DNA of 64,000 nt from Pythium myriotylum (GCA_023091665.1 JALJCQ010000015.1:558001-622000), one strand, 5' to 3'. Shown: positions 48,031-58,258, counted from the first letter of the stretch. Program-made: numbers and translations. The notes: a model not told the origin generated them from the sequence alone.

Positions 48031-48533
48031 ACGCGGGGCAGTCTGCTGGGGCGATCACTCCTCGCTCCGCGAGGTCGAACACGACATCATCGCGGGGCGG
48101 GCCGCCCCCTAGAGAAGATCTCTTCTCGGCAGCTGACAAACAACGTGTCAGTGGCGAACTCATCGTCGTCACTGCTCAAGTGAAAGGATTCTCACGTTCC
48201 TTTAAGGTCTTAATAGACTCTGGTGCGACGCGCAATTACGGTCGCAAGCAAAGTATTGCTGAGAATCCTTCTCTGTTTGCTCAAGCTTGTGAGCGAGATC
48301 TCGGAAGAGTCTCTGTGCGTCTTGCGACGGGAATCGTCGCAGAGACGAGGAAGATCGAGGTCGATCTACGCATTGCGTTTGTCGATTTCGACTCAGTCGA
48401 GCGCTTTACAGTGCTCGACATGGATGAGAGGTTTGACCTCATCCTCGGAATGCCGTGGCGGGAGCGCCACGAGCCGTGGATCGACTGGAGAACCAAGTCG
48501 ATTGGGAGCACGTCTCCCGGCAAGAACGGCTGA
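48016..48533 (+). CDS. element C aspartic protease
   Basis: In the -1 frame the product has a linker, then the retropepsin box VLIDSGATRNYG (about 48208-48243) and the second-half motif FDLILGMPWRERHEPWIDW, typical of Gypsy proteases with DSGA active sites. It stops at 48533 while RT continues in a different frame, so either a second shift or a mutation near 48500-48530 separates protease from RT. Confidence 0.8.
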
Positions 48534-49960
48534 TGAGCCCCATCAAGGATGATGAAAATGCCTACTTCATTGGCGTAGTGAACGCCATGGACACCTCGGG
48601 TGTTCCGGAGACGGTCGTGCCGTCTGCCGTGGAGTACGGCGTAGAGGGCGTCGAGTCGTCTCCGCCCCCTCCGAGTACCAGCATGGAAGATGCTTCGGGG
48701 ATGTGTCCCCCTGTCGCGTGCCCGCGTGCGGTTGAGCCGTCTTCACGCCCTTCGGAAACGTCCGAGCCCATGGCTGAACAACTCCCGCTCTCGGGCGCAT
48801 CGTATGATGTACACATCGTTGATGTGATGACGGGGTCGTCGATCGATCCGTCTACGGTCGATATGGCACCATTGCCAGAGTTCTCCGAGCTTACTAGCTT
48901 GGAGGAACTTCCTATGGACGATTTCGTCCGCGAGCTCAAGGCTGGTGAGATCGCTGAGGTCGTGGTCCTCCGATCTGAGCGAGACCTCGCTCATCTCAAC
49001 ACCTCGACGGTGATTGACGAGGATGTCCTCGTTGAGGTTCGTCAGAAGTTTGACGCTCGCCGTGGTTCGGCCATTCTCAAGAACCCGAAGGATCGGTTCT
49101 ACCCGCTGGCCAAGCGGTTTGCGGAGACTTGCCTCAGCAAGAATCCGCCGGCGGGGCTGCCCCCTGACCGTGACGTCCGCCACGAGATCAAGCTCAAGCC
49201 TGGATCGAGCTATGCGACGGTTCGCCAGTGGGCTCTGCCGGCCGAACAATCGGACTTCATTGATGAGTTCTTTGCTAAGAAAGCCAAGGCTGGCCTGGTG
49301 CGCGAGAGCGTCTCACCGCACAGCGCACCAACGTTCTGTGTGCGTAAGCCAAATGGCAAGTGGAGGATCGTCCACGCGTACAACAAGTTGAACGCGCAGA
49401 CGATCCCTGCGTCCACTCCGATCCCTCGGAAGGATGTTATCATCCACCGGATGTCCGGCGCCAAGAAGTTCAGTTCTCTCGACTTGGTCGACGGTTATTA
49501 CCAAGTGCTCATGGAGCGTGGGGATATCCCCAAGACAGCCGTCAGTACGCCGAGCGGCATGCTCTGGGAATGGCTCGTGATGCCACAGGGGCTGTCGAAC
49601 GCCCCAGCGACGTTTAATCGCCTGGTGACACATTTGTTCCGTCCCCGGCGAGCGTTCGCGCAGACGTACTTTGACGACATCTACGTCCACACGAGGCCGG
49701 AGCCCGGTCGTGATTTGGATGCGCTCCATGAGGATCACCTCCGTCAAGTTCTCGAATGCCTCGAGGAGCATAAGCTTAATGCCAACTTGGATAAGTGTAT
49801 CTTCGGTGCCGAAGAGATCCCAGTGCTTGGGTGTTTCGTCGGAGTCGACGGTGTTCGGGCAGATCCCGAGAACGTGAAGGCAATCGCCGAGTGGCCATCG
49901 CCACGGTCCGTGAAGGGCCTACGCAAGTGGTTGGGTCTCGCCACTACTTGCACAGGTTCA
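48534..49960 (+). pseudogene. element C reverse transcriptase
   Basis: After an Asp/Ser/Pro-rich spacer the frame encodes RT: HEIKLKPGSSYATVRQWALP, PTFCVRKPNGKWRIVHAYNK, SSLDLVDGYYQVLM, MPQGLSNAPATFNRLV, the catalytic box QTYFDDIYVH (about 49660-49690), and VLGCFVGVDGVRADPENVKAI. At about 49955 the frame shifts within the motif that precedes RNase H (LRKWLGLA ... LHRFTKNYAEMA), so the polyprotein is broken here. Confidence 0.88.
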
Positions 49961-51537
49961 CGAAGAACTATGCCGAAATGGCTCGGCCGCTGACTCAGCT
50001 GCTCAAGAACGACGTTGAGTGGTCGTGGTCCCACGACACGGAAGCGGCCTTCCAAAGGATCAAGGAGAGTCTCCTCCAAGCGCCGGTCCTGGCGTTGCCG
50101 GATGACTCCGCTCCGTGTAGCGTCGTCTGCGACGCCTCCGATTATGCGATCGGCTGTGCACTGCTGCAGAAGGACCAAGAGGGTCATGAGAGGGTTGTTT
50201 CTTACCAGTCTCGGCAGCTCCAAGCGGCCGAGAAGAACTATCCAGTTCACGACAAGGAGTTGTTGGCGATGAAGTACGCCCTGGTGAAATTCCGCGTTCA
50301 CCTTCTCGGCGCGTCGCCGTTCGTGGTCTATACGGACCATGCGTCTCTATGCACAGCGACACAGTCTCCACACTTGTCGCCGCGAATGGCTCGCTGGTTG
50401 TCATTCTTCTCAGAATACAACTTCTCAGTTGAGTACAAGCCGGGTCGGCTTAACGTGCTCGCTGACGCACTCTCTCGGCGTCCCGACTACGAGATGAATC
50501 ATCTCACATCAGTGGTGTCTGATGTCTACGAACTGATTCGTGATACCTGTGAGGGCGATGCACAGTGTGCAGCGATCATTCGCGCGCTTCAGGACCCGTA
50601 CGCTGCGGAGTCTCTTGCTCCCCGCGTTCGGGCTCGAGTACATCGTTACTCTTTCCGCGACGGCCTCCTGAGGTATCAGACGTCGCCTGGCGAAGAAGAT
50701 CGCATCGTAGTACCCTCCGATGAGGATTTACGATATGTGATTGCTCACGGCGTTCACGATGCTCCCGGAGCTGGCCATCTCGGCCGTGAGAAGACGTACT
50801 CGCTTCTCAGCCAAAGGTTTTGGTGGCCCAAGATGTGCAAGTGGGTATCGCGGTATGTCCGCACATGTGACGTGTGTCAGCGAGTGAAGCCAAGTGCACA
50901 CTCCCAGGCGCCGCTCCAAAGCTTGCCTGTCCCCAGCGATTGCTGGCGCTCTGTGAGCATGGACTTCTTCTTCGGCATGCCGAGAACGTCCCGTGGGCAC
51001 AACGGTGTGCTGGTCTTTGTTGACCGTCTCAGCAAGATGGTCCATCTCGCCCCGGTGTCTGACACCTGCACAGGTCTCGACTGTGCACGACTGTTCGTTG
51101 ACGTCGTATTCCGTCATCACGGTTTGCCCGATTCGACCGTTTCCGATCGGGATCCCAGGTTCACGAGCGACTTCTGGGAAGGACTCTTCCAAATCCTGGG
51201 ATCCAGGCTCGACATGTCGACCGCGGATCATCCGGAGACCGACGGTCAGACCGAGCGCGCCAATCGCGTTGTCGAGGATATCCTCCGCTCATATTGCGCG
51301 AGCGATCCGCTCTCGTGGTGCGATCACCTCCCCATGGTGGAGTTCGCCATGAACAATTCTGTTCATGCCTCGACAGGCTTGTCTCCATTCTATGTGAATG
51401 GTCTCCGCCATCCGGCGCTCCCTCTTTGCCTCATGGGTGAGTTCGAGGCTGGCTCAAGTGGAGCTCGGCAACTCCTTGCTGCCCAACTCAATGGAATACC
51501 CAAGATCGCGGAACCCGCAAGTTGGATGACTTCCTGA
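49955..51537 (+). CDS. element C RNase H and integrase core
   Basis: The open frame contains RNase H with all expected acidic residues (VVCDASDYAIGCAL; YPVHDKELLAMKYAL; YTDHASLCTAT; NVLADALSRRP), then the integrase HHCC zinc domain (HDAPGAGHLGREKT ... CDVCQRVK) and DDE core (VSMDFFFG; VSDRDPRFTSDFW; ETDGQTERANRVVE). It ends at 51537 because of a one-base shift near 51510; the continuation is in another frame. It is a fragment of the pol polyprotein. Confidence 0.88.
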
Positions 51538-52453
51538 CGACACGTGTTAACGTTGTCTCACGCGTACGAGACGCCGTGGCTGCTGCCGAAGATCTGCAAA
51601 AAGAATAAGCAGACAAGCGAGGTCGCAAGAACACAATGGTGTTTAAAGAAGGGGACTTTGTATTAGTCAATACGAAGAACTTCTCTCAGAACGCGGTCTC
51701 GCGTCTCAACAGCACGAAGCTGCTGCCGAGGTTCATCGGTCCCTTCAAAGTGGTGAAAAGGAGTGGCAACTCCTATCGTCTGCATCTGCCAAGCTGGATC
51801 CAGACGCATCCGACGTTTTACGTGTGCTTCGTTACCTTCGTCCCGTGGAGACGGAGGAGGAGTCGGGTGCGGCCCCGAGCGGCGACTTCCCTGATGGCTT
51901 GCCGCCGACCACGAGCGTACCGACGCAGGCGATCGAGATCGCGAACGGGGACGCCGTCCCTGCTGGAAGCCAAGCTGTTGGCGGAGGTCGAAACACTCCC
52001 GCTCGAGATGCTCGATGCGACGATGAAGCGTCCACAGGGCCTCTTCCTGTCTTGCGACGATCGGCGCGAGTCGCTGGAGCTCGTCGAAGTTCGACCGGAT
52101 CCACCGATCCGCCTCCCTCGACCTATCGTCGAGATCGACCAAATCGCGTCGGAGCTGATACTGGGCGTCAGCAGCGGGATATAAACCCGCAGGGGCTGCG
52201 TAGCCATACCAAGCGGAAGGCGCGGCGGCCGATCCGCGAGCCGCTTCCGGTGATCGACCGTACTGGGACTCCCCACTTCCACGTTGAATCGCTTGGTCGC
52301 GTGCGTACGCGTCGCGGGAATCGCGAGATCTTGGTGAAGTGGCTGGGATATCCCAAGTCCCAGAGTTCGTGGGTTGAGGAGCAGGTGCTTCGCGAGGACT
52401 GCCTCGACTTGCTCCACGAGCACGAGCGGAACCACCCCGAGTGGTTCCAATAG
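51510..52453 (+). pseudogene. element C integrase C-terminus and chromodomain
   Basis: The continuation reads a helical segment with an in-frame TAA at 51606-51608, then the GPF/Y-type module (FKEGDFVLVNTKNF; LLPRFIGPFKVVKRSGNSYRLHLP), a frameshift at about 51825, a Ser/Pro/Arg-rich linker and a chromodomain (HVESLGRVRTRRGNREILVKWLGYPKSQSSWVEEQVL) ending EWFQ at 52453. The linker and chromodomain are overlapped on the other strand by a long antisense frame. Confidence 0.8.
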
Positions 52454-52979
52454 CGGCATCTGCCGTGCGGTGAGAAGAGTCTCGAGAAGGTTGACCTTGA
52501 GCAGTCCCCACAGGGTGGGTCAGAAGCGCAGCTTCAATGTCAGCAGTGACTCTGTTGTCGACGTACAACTTGGCGAAACAAATTCGCATATCACGGAGCT
52601 TCTTCACTTCCCCGACGTACGTCGGGCTGCGCATCCGCGCCACGTCGACACGCTTGGTGAGCTCGACCCACCTCCAGAACTGAGTGTTGAACTCGTCCGG
52701 CGAGCGGCCGGGCTCGACGATAATCGGCACGCCGAAGATCGGCCCACGCTGGTGGTAGCGCCACTGGTTGAATGTCGCTCGCGACATGTGTCGCTCGGCG
52801 AGGGCTTCGCCAATCGTACAGGGAGCACCCAGGCCGAAGTCGCCTTCCTCGACGTCTTCGAGCGCGCGGTCGCGCGGGCGTGGCGGTGACTCCGCCGGAG
52901 GTGGTGAGTTCATCGGTTGGTCTTCGTCGTCGTTGGGGCCGGGGTCGGCAGCGGCCGCTGCGGCTCTTGGGGTGGACAT
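51663..52979 (-). CDS. element C antisense ORF, coiled-coil protein overlapping the chromodomain
   Basis: A 438-aa frame starts 147 bp inside the 3' LTR and runs back over the 3' end of pol. The first ~175 residues do not overlap pol and look protein-like: an acidic opening, then CTIGEALAERHMSRATFNQWRYHQ, FWRWVELTKRVDVARM, YVGEVKKLRDMRICFAKLYVDN. The overlapping part includes an SR-rich region and a heptad-type coiled coil (EALWTLHRRIEHLERECFDLR). No family is recognised and it is not obviously homologous to the antisense ORF of element A, but position and orientation are the same. The overlapping C-terminal half could partly be a by-product of the sense frame. Confidence 0.55.
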   Translation of the reverse strand: MSTPRAAAAAADPGPNDDEDQPMNSPPPAESPPRPRDRALEDVEEGDFGLGAPCTIGEALAERHMSRATFNQWRYHQRGPIFGVPIIVEPGRSPDEFNTQFWRWVELTKRVDVARMRSPTYVGEVKKLRDMRICFAKLYVDNRVTADIEAALLTHPVGTAQGQPSRDSSHRTADAAIGTTRGGSARARGASRGSPREAPAPQPTNSGTWDIPATSPRSRDSRDAYARDQAIQRGSGESQYGRSPEAARGSAAAPSAWYGYAAPAGLYPAADAQYQLRRDLVDLDDRSREADRWIRSNFDELQRLAPIVARQEEALWTLHRRIEHLERECFDLRQQLGFQQGRRPRSRSRSPASVRSWSAASHQGSRRSGPHPTPPPSPRDEGNEAHVKRRMRLDPAWQMQTIGVATPFHHFEGTDEPRQQLRAVETRDRVLREVLRID

Positions 52980-53125
52980 GCGTCCCTTGTCGCAGCTTGT
53001 GTTGTGCTGCTCACGGCGCTCCGCGCTACCGTGCCGACTGCGGACGGCCTTCGGAAATCTCCGTGCGCGGGCGGCGCGCTCTCGTCTTGGTGCTTCTCTC
53101 GGTTTTTCCTTCTTCGCCCTCTCTC

Positions 53126-53332
53126 ACTCAGGTTTATCAGATTTCAGTAGGTAATATCCCCGGTTTATTTACCAGGGATATAGGGCTCTAGGGTTAATCC
53201 TCAGAGAGGATTAATATATGGCAGTTCGCCTTTTGCCAAGTCTTTGGCGCTCGTCGACAGGGGTCGACTCGGAGCGGCTGCTCTCGCTTCCTCCAAGCGA
53301 AGTGCTGTGTAGTGGTCACGGGGACCGCTACA
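53126..53332 (+). repeat. 3' LTR of element C (5'-truncated)
   Basis: These 207 bp match 46649-46855 with no difference seen; the first 96 bp of the LTR (46553-46648) have no counterpart here, indicating a deletion at the pol/LTR border that also removed the polypurine tract. Confidence 0.85.
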
Positions 53333-54321
53333 CGAACAGAGGCTTTGGGCTCTCTTTCCGAGAAATCTTCCAAGTCAAGACCATCCAAAATAGCCTCACA
53401 ATCTGCGACGAGCTCCACAATGCGCGACGTCGAGTCGGCGTGGCTCGTGCTCATCTTGAGACCCTTCATGGCTGCCCACACGAGCTTCATGTCGATGCGC
53501 TCGACTCCGCGAGCAGAGAGAAAATAAGCTCGCCAGTCGTCCTCCGTGACCTCGTGCTCGGCCCTCTTGAGCTCGTATTTGCAAATTCGGACGAGAGTGT
53601 TGTGGTCAATGCACGCACGTACTGGCATAAGGTAGACTTGCGTGCCGGTGCTTTGGTTGAGAATCCGTACTTTGCGTTCGTAGATGATGTAGGGATCCAT
53701 GAACGCACGCATGTCCCGAAGAGTCTTGCCCTTGTAGAGAGGCGGTTGGGGCATGTTGGCACTCGCTGCGACCATCAGCCTCGCCGCCGCCGCACTCGTG
53801 CCGGTCGATGCGATGCCTTCGACATCGACGTCGTCGGAGCCACCGGCGTCACGACCAAAGTAGCCCCATCGTTGTTCGCTGCGACCACGTCGCTGCTCTT
53901 TCAGGGAGCTCTGCATACTGTCAAGTCGCTCTTCCTGACGCGCAGACGCCCCAAGCGTCTGCATAATGGCAGCCTTGTGCTCTTCGAGTTGACTGCTGAT
54001 GATACTTTCGAGGTGGGCCTGCTGCGCCCCGAGCTGCAGCTGGGCGTGGTGCTGACTTGCCAGCGCCTCGCACGTCTGCGCGAGCCTCTCCTGAAGGTCG
54101 CGAACTTGTTCCCACGTCATTGCTTGCGTGACAGCGCCCTGCTGCACGGCGGTCTCCATCAAGGCCTGTCGCTCGGCCGTCTCGGCGAGCTCGTGGACGA
54201 TCACAGGGCCCACGGCCGGTCCACGCACAATCTGCTCGACCAACTGCACACGCTGGGTGATCGAGGTGCCCTCCGCGTCGTGCCTTGGGCTTGGTGGTAG
54301 CGGCGTCTCGTACGCCGACAT
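53333..54321 (-). pseudogene. element B Gag, N-terminal fragment
   Basis: The ATG at 54321 (MSAYETPLPP) is the first outside the LTR; an in-frame ATG at 54375 lies in the LTR. The product has a Gln/Glu-rich helical region (AVTQAMTWEQVRDLQERLAQTCEAL; LEEHKAAIMQTLGASARQEERL), then a Gag core (PLYKGKTLRDMRAFMDPYIIYERK; MPVRACIDHNTLVRICKYEL; DDWRAYFLSARGVERID). It is interrupted after KASV by element C; the rest of Gag continues at 46552 and then at 29018. Confidence 0.85.
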
Positions 54322-54359
54322 CTTGAGCCTCAAGTGGTCCTGACCACTAAACAATTCTT

Positions 54360-54930
54360 TGTTGTCTTCCACCACTTGGACTTCCCGACTTGGTGGTTGA
54401 ACTTTTTTTTTTATTGATCTTGGTTGTTGTTGGTGAAAAGGAAAGTGAGTCTACGGTAGCTATCCTACGACATGCGGTGCTCAACCACCCCCGGGCCCTT
54501 CGTGCCCCCTAGGGACTCCCCCTTATTGCTTGTTCTCGTTGGCCGCCCTCACGGCGTCCCTGTTGGTCCGTCGGGCACTCCTTGGAGAGAGTGCCTGACA
54601 GGTTGCAGTTAAAGCCCCAGCTTCAACCGCGGCTGCCGAGTCCTTGGCAGCCATCATTGCCGCGTCGTCACTGGATTGTTGGCGGCGGCAGCCATCATCC
54701 GTGTCGTCGCTCCTGGGTTCGCGGCTGCGCTCATGCTCGACGCATCGCCACGTGCAGCTGAATGAACGGCACGGCGACGCGGTCGCCGCAACTTCAATCG
54801 TGCCTTGCGGGTGCGTGTCGCGTGCCGTGTTGGTGGGCGCGGCGTTGCCGTTTCAGCGTCCTGAGTCGGGCGGCGATTATCAGACGCCGTCTGGCTCGGG
54901 ACTGTTCCAGACAGTGGGACTGGAACAACA
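54360..54930 (-). repeat. 5' LTR of element B
   Basis: The 571-bp LTR pairs with 12274-12842, with the same TGTTGT/ACAACA ends. Since B is on the minus strand this is its 5' LTR. Confidence 0.92.
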
Positions 54931-55014
54931 GGAGCCGAAAACTATCGAGAGTAAGATTAATGACATAGATCACCTAGTTGCGGGGCGCTTTGCGGAACTT
55001 CCATACTTTGATCC

Positions 55015-55121
55015 TCTCGTTCAAGCAGCCAACCAGGCTCATGGACAGACACAACCGGTAGGACACACCACCAAGGTGAGCGGACATTAGGTCTCTGATG
55101 TAAGCTTCCTCAATACTCAAT

Positions 55122-55163
<42 letters not shown>

Positions 55164-55170
55164 CGTTCAA
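55015..55170 (+). mobile_element. 5'-truncated poly(A) retroposon, second family member
   Basis: The insert 55025-55160 is flanked by the 10-bp direct repeat tctcgttcaa (55015-55024 and 55161-55170) and ends in a run of about 38 A. Its body matches about 302-392 of the copy at the start of the window. Duplication copy 1 (near 5700) has the uninterrupted site. The shorter body indicates 5' truncation, usual for target-primed retroposition. Confidence 0.85.
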
Positions 55171-55418
55171 CACCTCAGCGGATGAATCGACCAGTGGACC
55201 GTTCGCGTTCATGACTGCGACATGTGTGGCCAAGATCGATAGCACATCCCATGATCGCGCCATGAAAGGCGCGAGAAAGTAGCAATTACACTGGTAGACT
55301 TCTCATAAAAGAGTTCATTCCGGGCTTAGCGCTCGGTTTGTGTCGCAGTGCCATGTACGAGAGTTTATTGAATGTTCGGCACATAAATGCATCCTACGAA
55401 GAAAGCAAATGGAGGAGC

Positions 55419-55599
55419 TTAAGCACGGTCCACGTCGTTAAAGTCGTAGCTACGGCCGCGGAAGCTTCCGTTGTTGCCATTGCTACTGCCGCGGCTCTTG
55501 CTCTTCTTCTTTTTGCTTCCACTGTTGTTGTTACCACCATTGTTGTTGAACCCGCCATTAAATCCGCCATTGTTAACGTTGCCCCAGTTGTTGTTGTTC
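55419..55599 (-). pseudogene. LPMO 5, C-terminal exon-like fragment cut off by element D
   Basis: The fragment encodes the last part of an Asn/Gly tail, the KKKKSKSRGSSNGNNGS patch and the end RGRSYDFNDVDRA, stop at 55419-55421. The 5-bp duplication TGTTC (55595-55599 and 61150-61154) shows that it and the N-terminal piece at 61150-62050 were one gene; taken together with one duplication copy the frame is continuous (about 358 aa). As it stands this piece has no signal peptide or catalytic domain. Confidence 0.9.
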
Positions 55600-56059
55600 T
55601 GTGGAGTGTCGACCTTCACTCAGCATGTTCAAGCCGATCACTCGGCCAGCAATCACTATCGTAGCAACCATTCCCAACAGCATGAACAGCAACAACCAAC
55701 AGCATCAACAACCAATAGCATGAACACTACAACAGCATGAACAGCATTATCAGGATCAGCATCATCAGGAACAGCATCATCATGATCAGCACCATCATGA
55801 TCAGCACCATCATGATCAGCACCATCATGATCAGCACCATCATGAACGGCATCATTTTGCCCGCAGCACGAGTGCGCCTGGCAGCAGCAGCATCATCACG
55901 GCGCGACTCATCAACTCGCCACAGAGGACGCCCCATGGTCCCCATGAGGGCGCCCTCTTCCATGTACCCCAGCGGCAGTAGGAACTAGGACCAAACTTGT
56001 GGCGACAAAATATACTCACTTGCAAACTTGCATCGCAACCAGCACCTGGACATACCATA
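55600..56059 (+). repeat. 5' LTR of element D, four 15-bp units
   Basis: The 460-bp LTR contains four tandem copies of a 15-bp unit (catgatcagcaccat type) at about 55780-55845, where the 3' LTR has two. Confidence 0.9.
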
Positions 56060-56143
56060 AAGAATTCTTTGGCTTACGCCAGTTAGCAACAAATCCAGCA
56101 AGCAAAACTAATCTCGCAAGTGGAAGCAACCCTCGCCCGCGCG

Positions 56144-58258
56144 ATGCCGCCTGGCCGTGTCGACAAGGACGGCGACGTCGAAATGAATGCGCCGCCTGTG
56201 TTCGAGTTCATCAAGGCCCCTCGCTTGACCTCGTGGGACCAACCAAGTCTGGTGCAGTGGCACCGTGATCGCCTACAGTATGAGCGCCGGATCGTGGAGC
56301 GATGCGCCGTCACTAACGAGGCCGTCGAGGCCGTGATGGCGAGCGTGCGCTCGTCAATCGAGACTCGCCTTCTCGACCAGCTCTTCAAGTATATCCTCCG
56401 AGTGGATGAGGAGCTAGCGACGGATGAGGAAATCATGAATAAGATCAAGCAGCGATGTAACGAGCTGCAGAACCGCCACGTACCGGACATCGACGACCTG
56501 TTCCGTCGCCATCTGAAGATGAACATGTCCATGGCTGACGTTGAAGCACGGTTGGTTAACTACTTCGGTGACTTCGATCGCATTATCGAGGAGAAGGGTC
56601 TCAAGGACCTACTAGGTACTACGAGCTCGACTGCTGATGACTACAAGAACAAGATGAAGGACCGCTGCCGCATCTTGACGGCCAACCTAGAGCCGCCTGC
56701 CTTGAGAACCGAGGTCCAACGCCTGGTCGCATTCCAGCACCGCGCTGCGAAGACGAGCGACCTTGCGCTGTTCGACCTGGTGCTCGAGCGAGCCAGGGAG
56801 CAGCAGAACTACCACGTTATGAGCGCCGAGGCGAATGGGAGGCGCCAAGTCGAGTCGAGGCGAAGTGCGCCGCGTGCTGCGGCTCCCGCTGGCGCTGCTA
56901 CTCTGCCGACACCACAACCGCCGCGCACCGTCCCTTTTCTCACAGAAGCTTCTCGTGCGCCGCGCACTGGGTGTTGGCACTGTAAAGGTGACCACTGGCT
57001 TCGTGATTGCCCGACCGCGTCCGAAGAAGACAAGAAGGCAGCGACTGCTGCTATGAGAAAGGTCAAGGCTGCCCGCCACGTCCAGGTCAAGACCCTGCGA
57101 GTGGCCGGCAGTGAGCCGGGCCGCAGCATGGTCATTATTAATGACGTGTTCGAACTTCCCTTTGTCGCTGACACCGGCGCCGAGTGCAACTTGATTCCCC
57201 GGCAGGCAGTGAACGAGATGCGCGATTTAGATATCCTGCCAACTTACAAGAAGCTTGATGAGCCTGTGACCATAGAGACAGCGGGGGGGAAGCGAGACCT
57301 GTGCACACATAAGTGTGAGGTGGATCTGAAGATCGGGACCCCGGCAGGCAACGTAAACTTCCGCCGCGTCTCCTGCCTTGTGCTCGAGGGCAACGATGAC
57401 TCCTTCTTAATGGGCAGGCCGACCCTGGAAAGCCTTGGCATCGATGTGGATGGCATGTTCGAGCAATTGGCCCGTCGCCAAGCTGACGATGGCGACGACA
57501 TCCCTGATGGCGTCATCATTGGTGAGGACCGCGAAGGCGAGATCGAAGCCCTGATGCACGGTATGTTGAGTGACGCCATCAACAACGGATTTCCGCCGCG
57601 GCTCCTACCGCGACTGAAGACTCTCCTGTGGTCGTTTAGTGACATCTTCCGAGTTCGCTTGGGCCCTGACGCTGCGGCTGACGTTGATCCACTCCGTGTG
57701 ACGTTCAAGGAGGACGCCCCACCGCATAGGTGCCGCCAGAGGCGCTATCCTGAGGCGCAGAGCGAATTCATGCGGAAATATGTTGAGGACCTAGAGCGGT
57801 TTGGCATGATCAAGAAGAATAATCACAGCAAGTGGGCGTCAGCAACTATATTGGTGAAGAAGAGCGGATCAGAGAACGACTTCAGGATCGTCAACGACTA
57901 TCGACCGGTGAATGCTATGACCGTACCGATAGCTGGCACCATGCCTGACCTTGCGAAAGCGAAGGACCGTGTTCGGGGAGCCAAGGCGCTGGGAAAGTTC
58001 GATCTCTTCAAAGGCTTTTGGCAGTTCCCTTTGGACCCTAGCTGCCAGGAGCAATTCAGTTTTATGACCGATGACGGCGTCTACACTCCATTAAGAGTGC
58101 CGCAAGGCGCGATGGACTCACCGCTCCATTTCCAGAGCCAGATGCAGACAGTGTTCGCGGACGAACTCTATCACAGCGTGATCATCTGGATTGATGACGT
58201 CGTAGTATACGGATCGAGTGATGAGGATTACCTTGACAACCTACGCGCATTCTTTTGA
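56144..58258 (+). CDS. element D Gag-protease-RT (ends in a frameshift)
   Basis: The ATG at 56144 is chosen over the ATG-less upstream extension. The ~704-aa frame carries a Gag core (WDQPSLVQWHRDRLQYE; LFKYILRVDEEL), a zinc knuckle CWHCKGDHWLRDC (CX2CX3HX4C, about 56975-57015), a protease box VADTGAECNLIP (about 57165-57200), and RT (CRQRRYPEAQSEF; GKFDLFKGFWQFPLD; catalytic IIWIDDVVVYG at about 58180-58210). Gag and pol share one frame, with no shift signal. The stop at 58256-58258 falls inside RT next to a T-run; one more T would restore the frame, so this is a probable single-base deletion. Confidence 0.88.
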   Translation: MPPGRVDKDGDVEMNAPPVFEFIKAPRLTSWDQPSLVQWHRDRLQYERRIVERCAVTNEAVEAVMASVRSSIETRLLDQLFKYILRVDEELATDEEIMNKIKQRCNELQNRHVPDIDDLFRRHLKMNMSMADVEARLVNYFGDFDRIIEEKGLKDLLGTTSSTADDYKNKMKDRCRILTANLEPPALRTEVQRLVAFQHRAAKTSDLALFDLVLERAREQQNYHVMSAEANGRRQVESRRSAPRAAAPAGAATLPTPQPPRTVPFLTEASRAPRTGCWHCKGDHWLRDCPTASEEDKKAATAAMRKVKAARHVQVKTLRVAGSEPGRSMVIINDVFELPFVADTGAECNLIPRQAVNEMRDLDILPTYKKLDEPVTIETAGGKRDLCTHKCEVDLKIGTPAGNVNFRRVSCLVLEGNDDSFLMGRPTLESLGIDVDGMFEQLARRQADDGDDIPDGVIIGEDREGEIEALMHGMLSDAINNGFPPRLLPRLKTLLWSFSDIFRVRLGPDAAADVDPLRVTFKEDAPPHRCRQRRYPEAQSEFMRKYVEDLERFGMIKKNNHSKWASATILVKKSGSENDFRIVNDYRPVNAMTVPIAGTMPDLAKAKDRVRGAKALGKFDLFKGFWQFPLDPSCQEQFSFMTDDGVYTPLRVPQGAMDSPLHFQSQMQTVFADELYHSVIIWIDDVVVYGSSDEDYLDNLRAFF

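Larger units (their letters stand above)
46553..53332 (+). mobile_element. Gypsy element C (chromodomain, antisense ORF)
   Basis: The 6780-bp element is inserted in the Gag gene of element B with a 5-bp duplication (CGTAC at 46548-46552, CGAAC at 53333-53337, one mismatch). The 5' LTR starts TGTAGCGG and ends CCGCTACA; the 3' LTR has lost its first 96 bp. The 207 bp shared by the LTRs look identical. Order: gag, protease, RT, RNase H, integrase, chromodomain, antisense ORF. Several frameshifts and one TAA interrupt pol. Confidence 0.9.
12274..54930 (-). mobile_element. Gypsy element B, host of three nested insertions
   Basis: The two LTRs (12274-12842 and 54360-54930) start TGTTGT and end ACAACA, and the element is flanked by the 5-bp duplication GGAGC (12269-12273 and 54931-54935). 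Orientation is minus: gag at the right end, integrase tail at the left. Removing element A, the Polinton, element C and one copy of each target duplication leaves about 5.3 kb. I saw six base differences plus a T-run length difference between the LTRs, more than for A, C or D, consistent with B being the oldest insertion. A purine-rich tract (minus-strand AAGGGGGAAG) borders the left LTR, as expected for the 3' LTR of a minus-strand element. Confidence 0.92.
54931..55599. repeat. tandem segmental duplication copy 2, continuation after element B
   Basis: From the GGAGC duplication onward the sequence matches copy 1 from about 5609 (gagccgaaaactatcgag). It contains the retroposon at 55025-55160 and the C-terminal piece of LPMO 5, up to element D at 55600. 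It resumes at 61150 and runs to about 63640. Confidence 0.85.
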
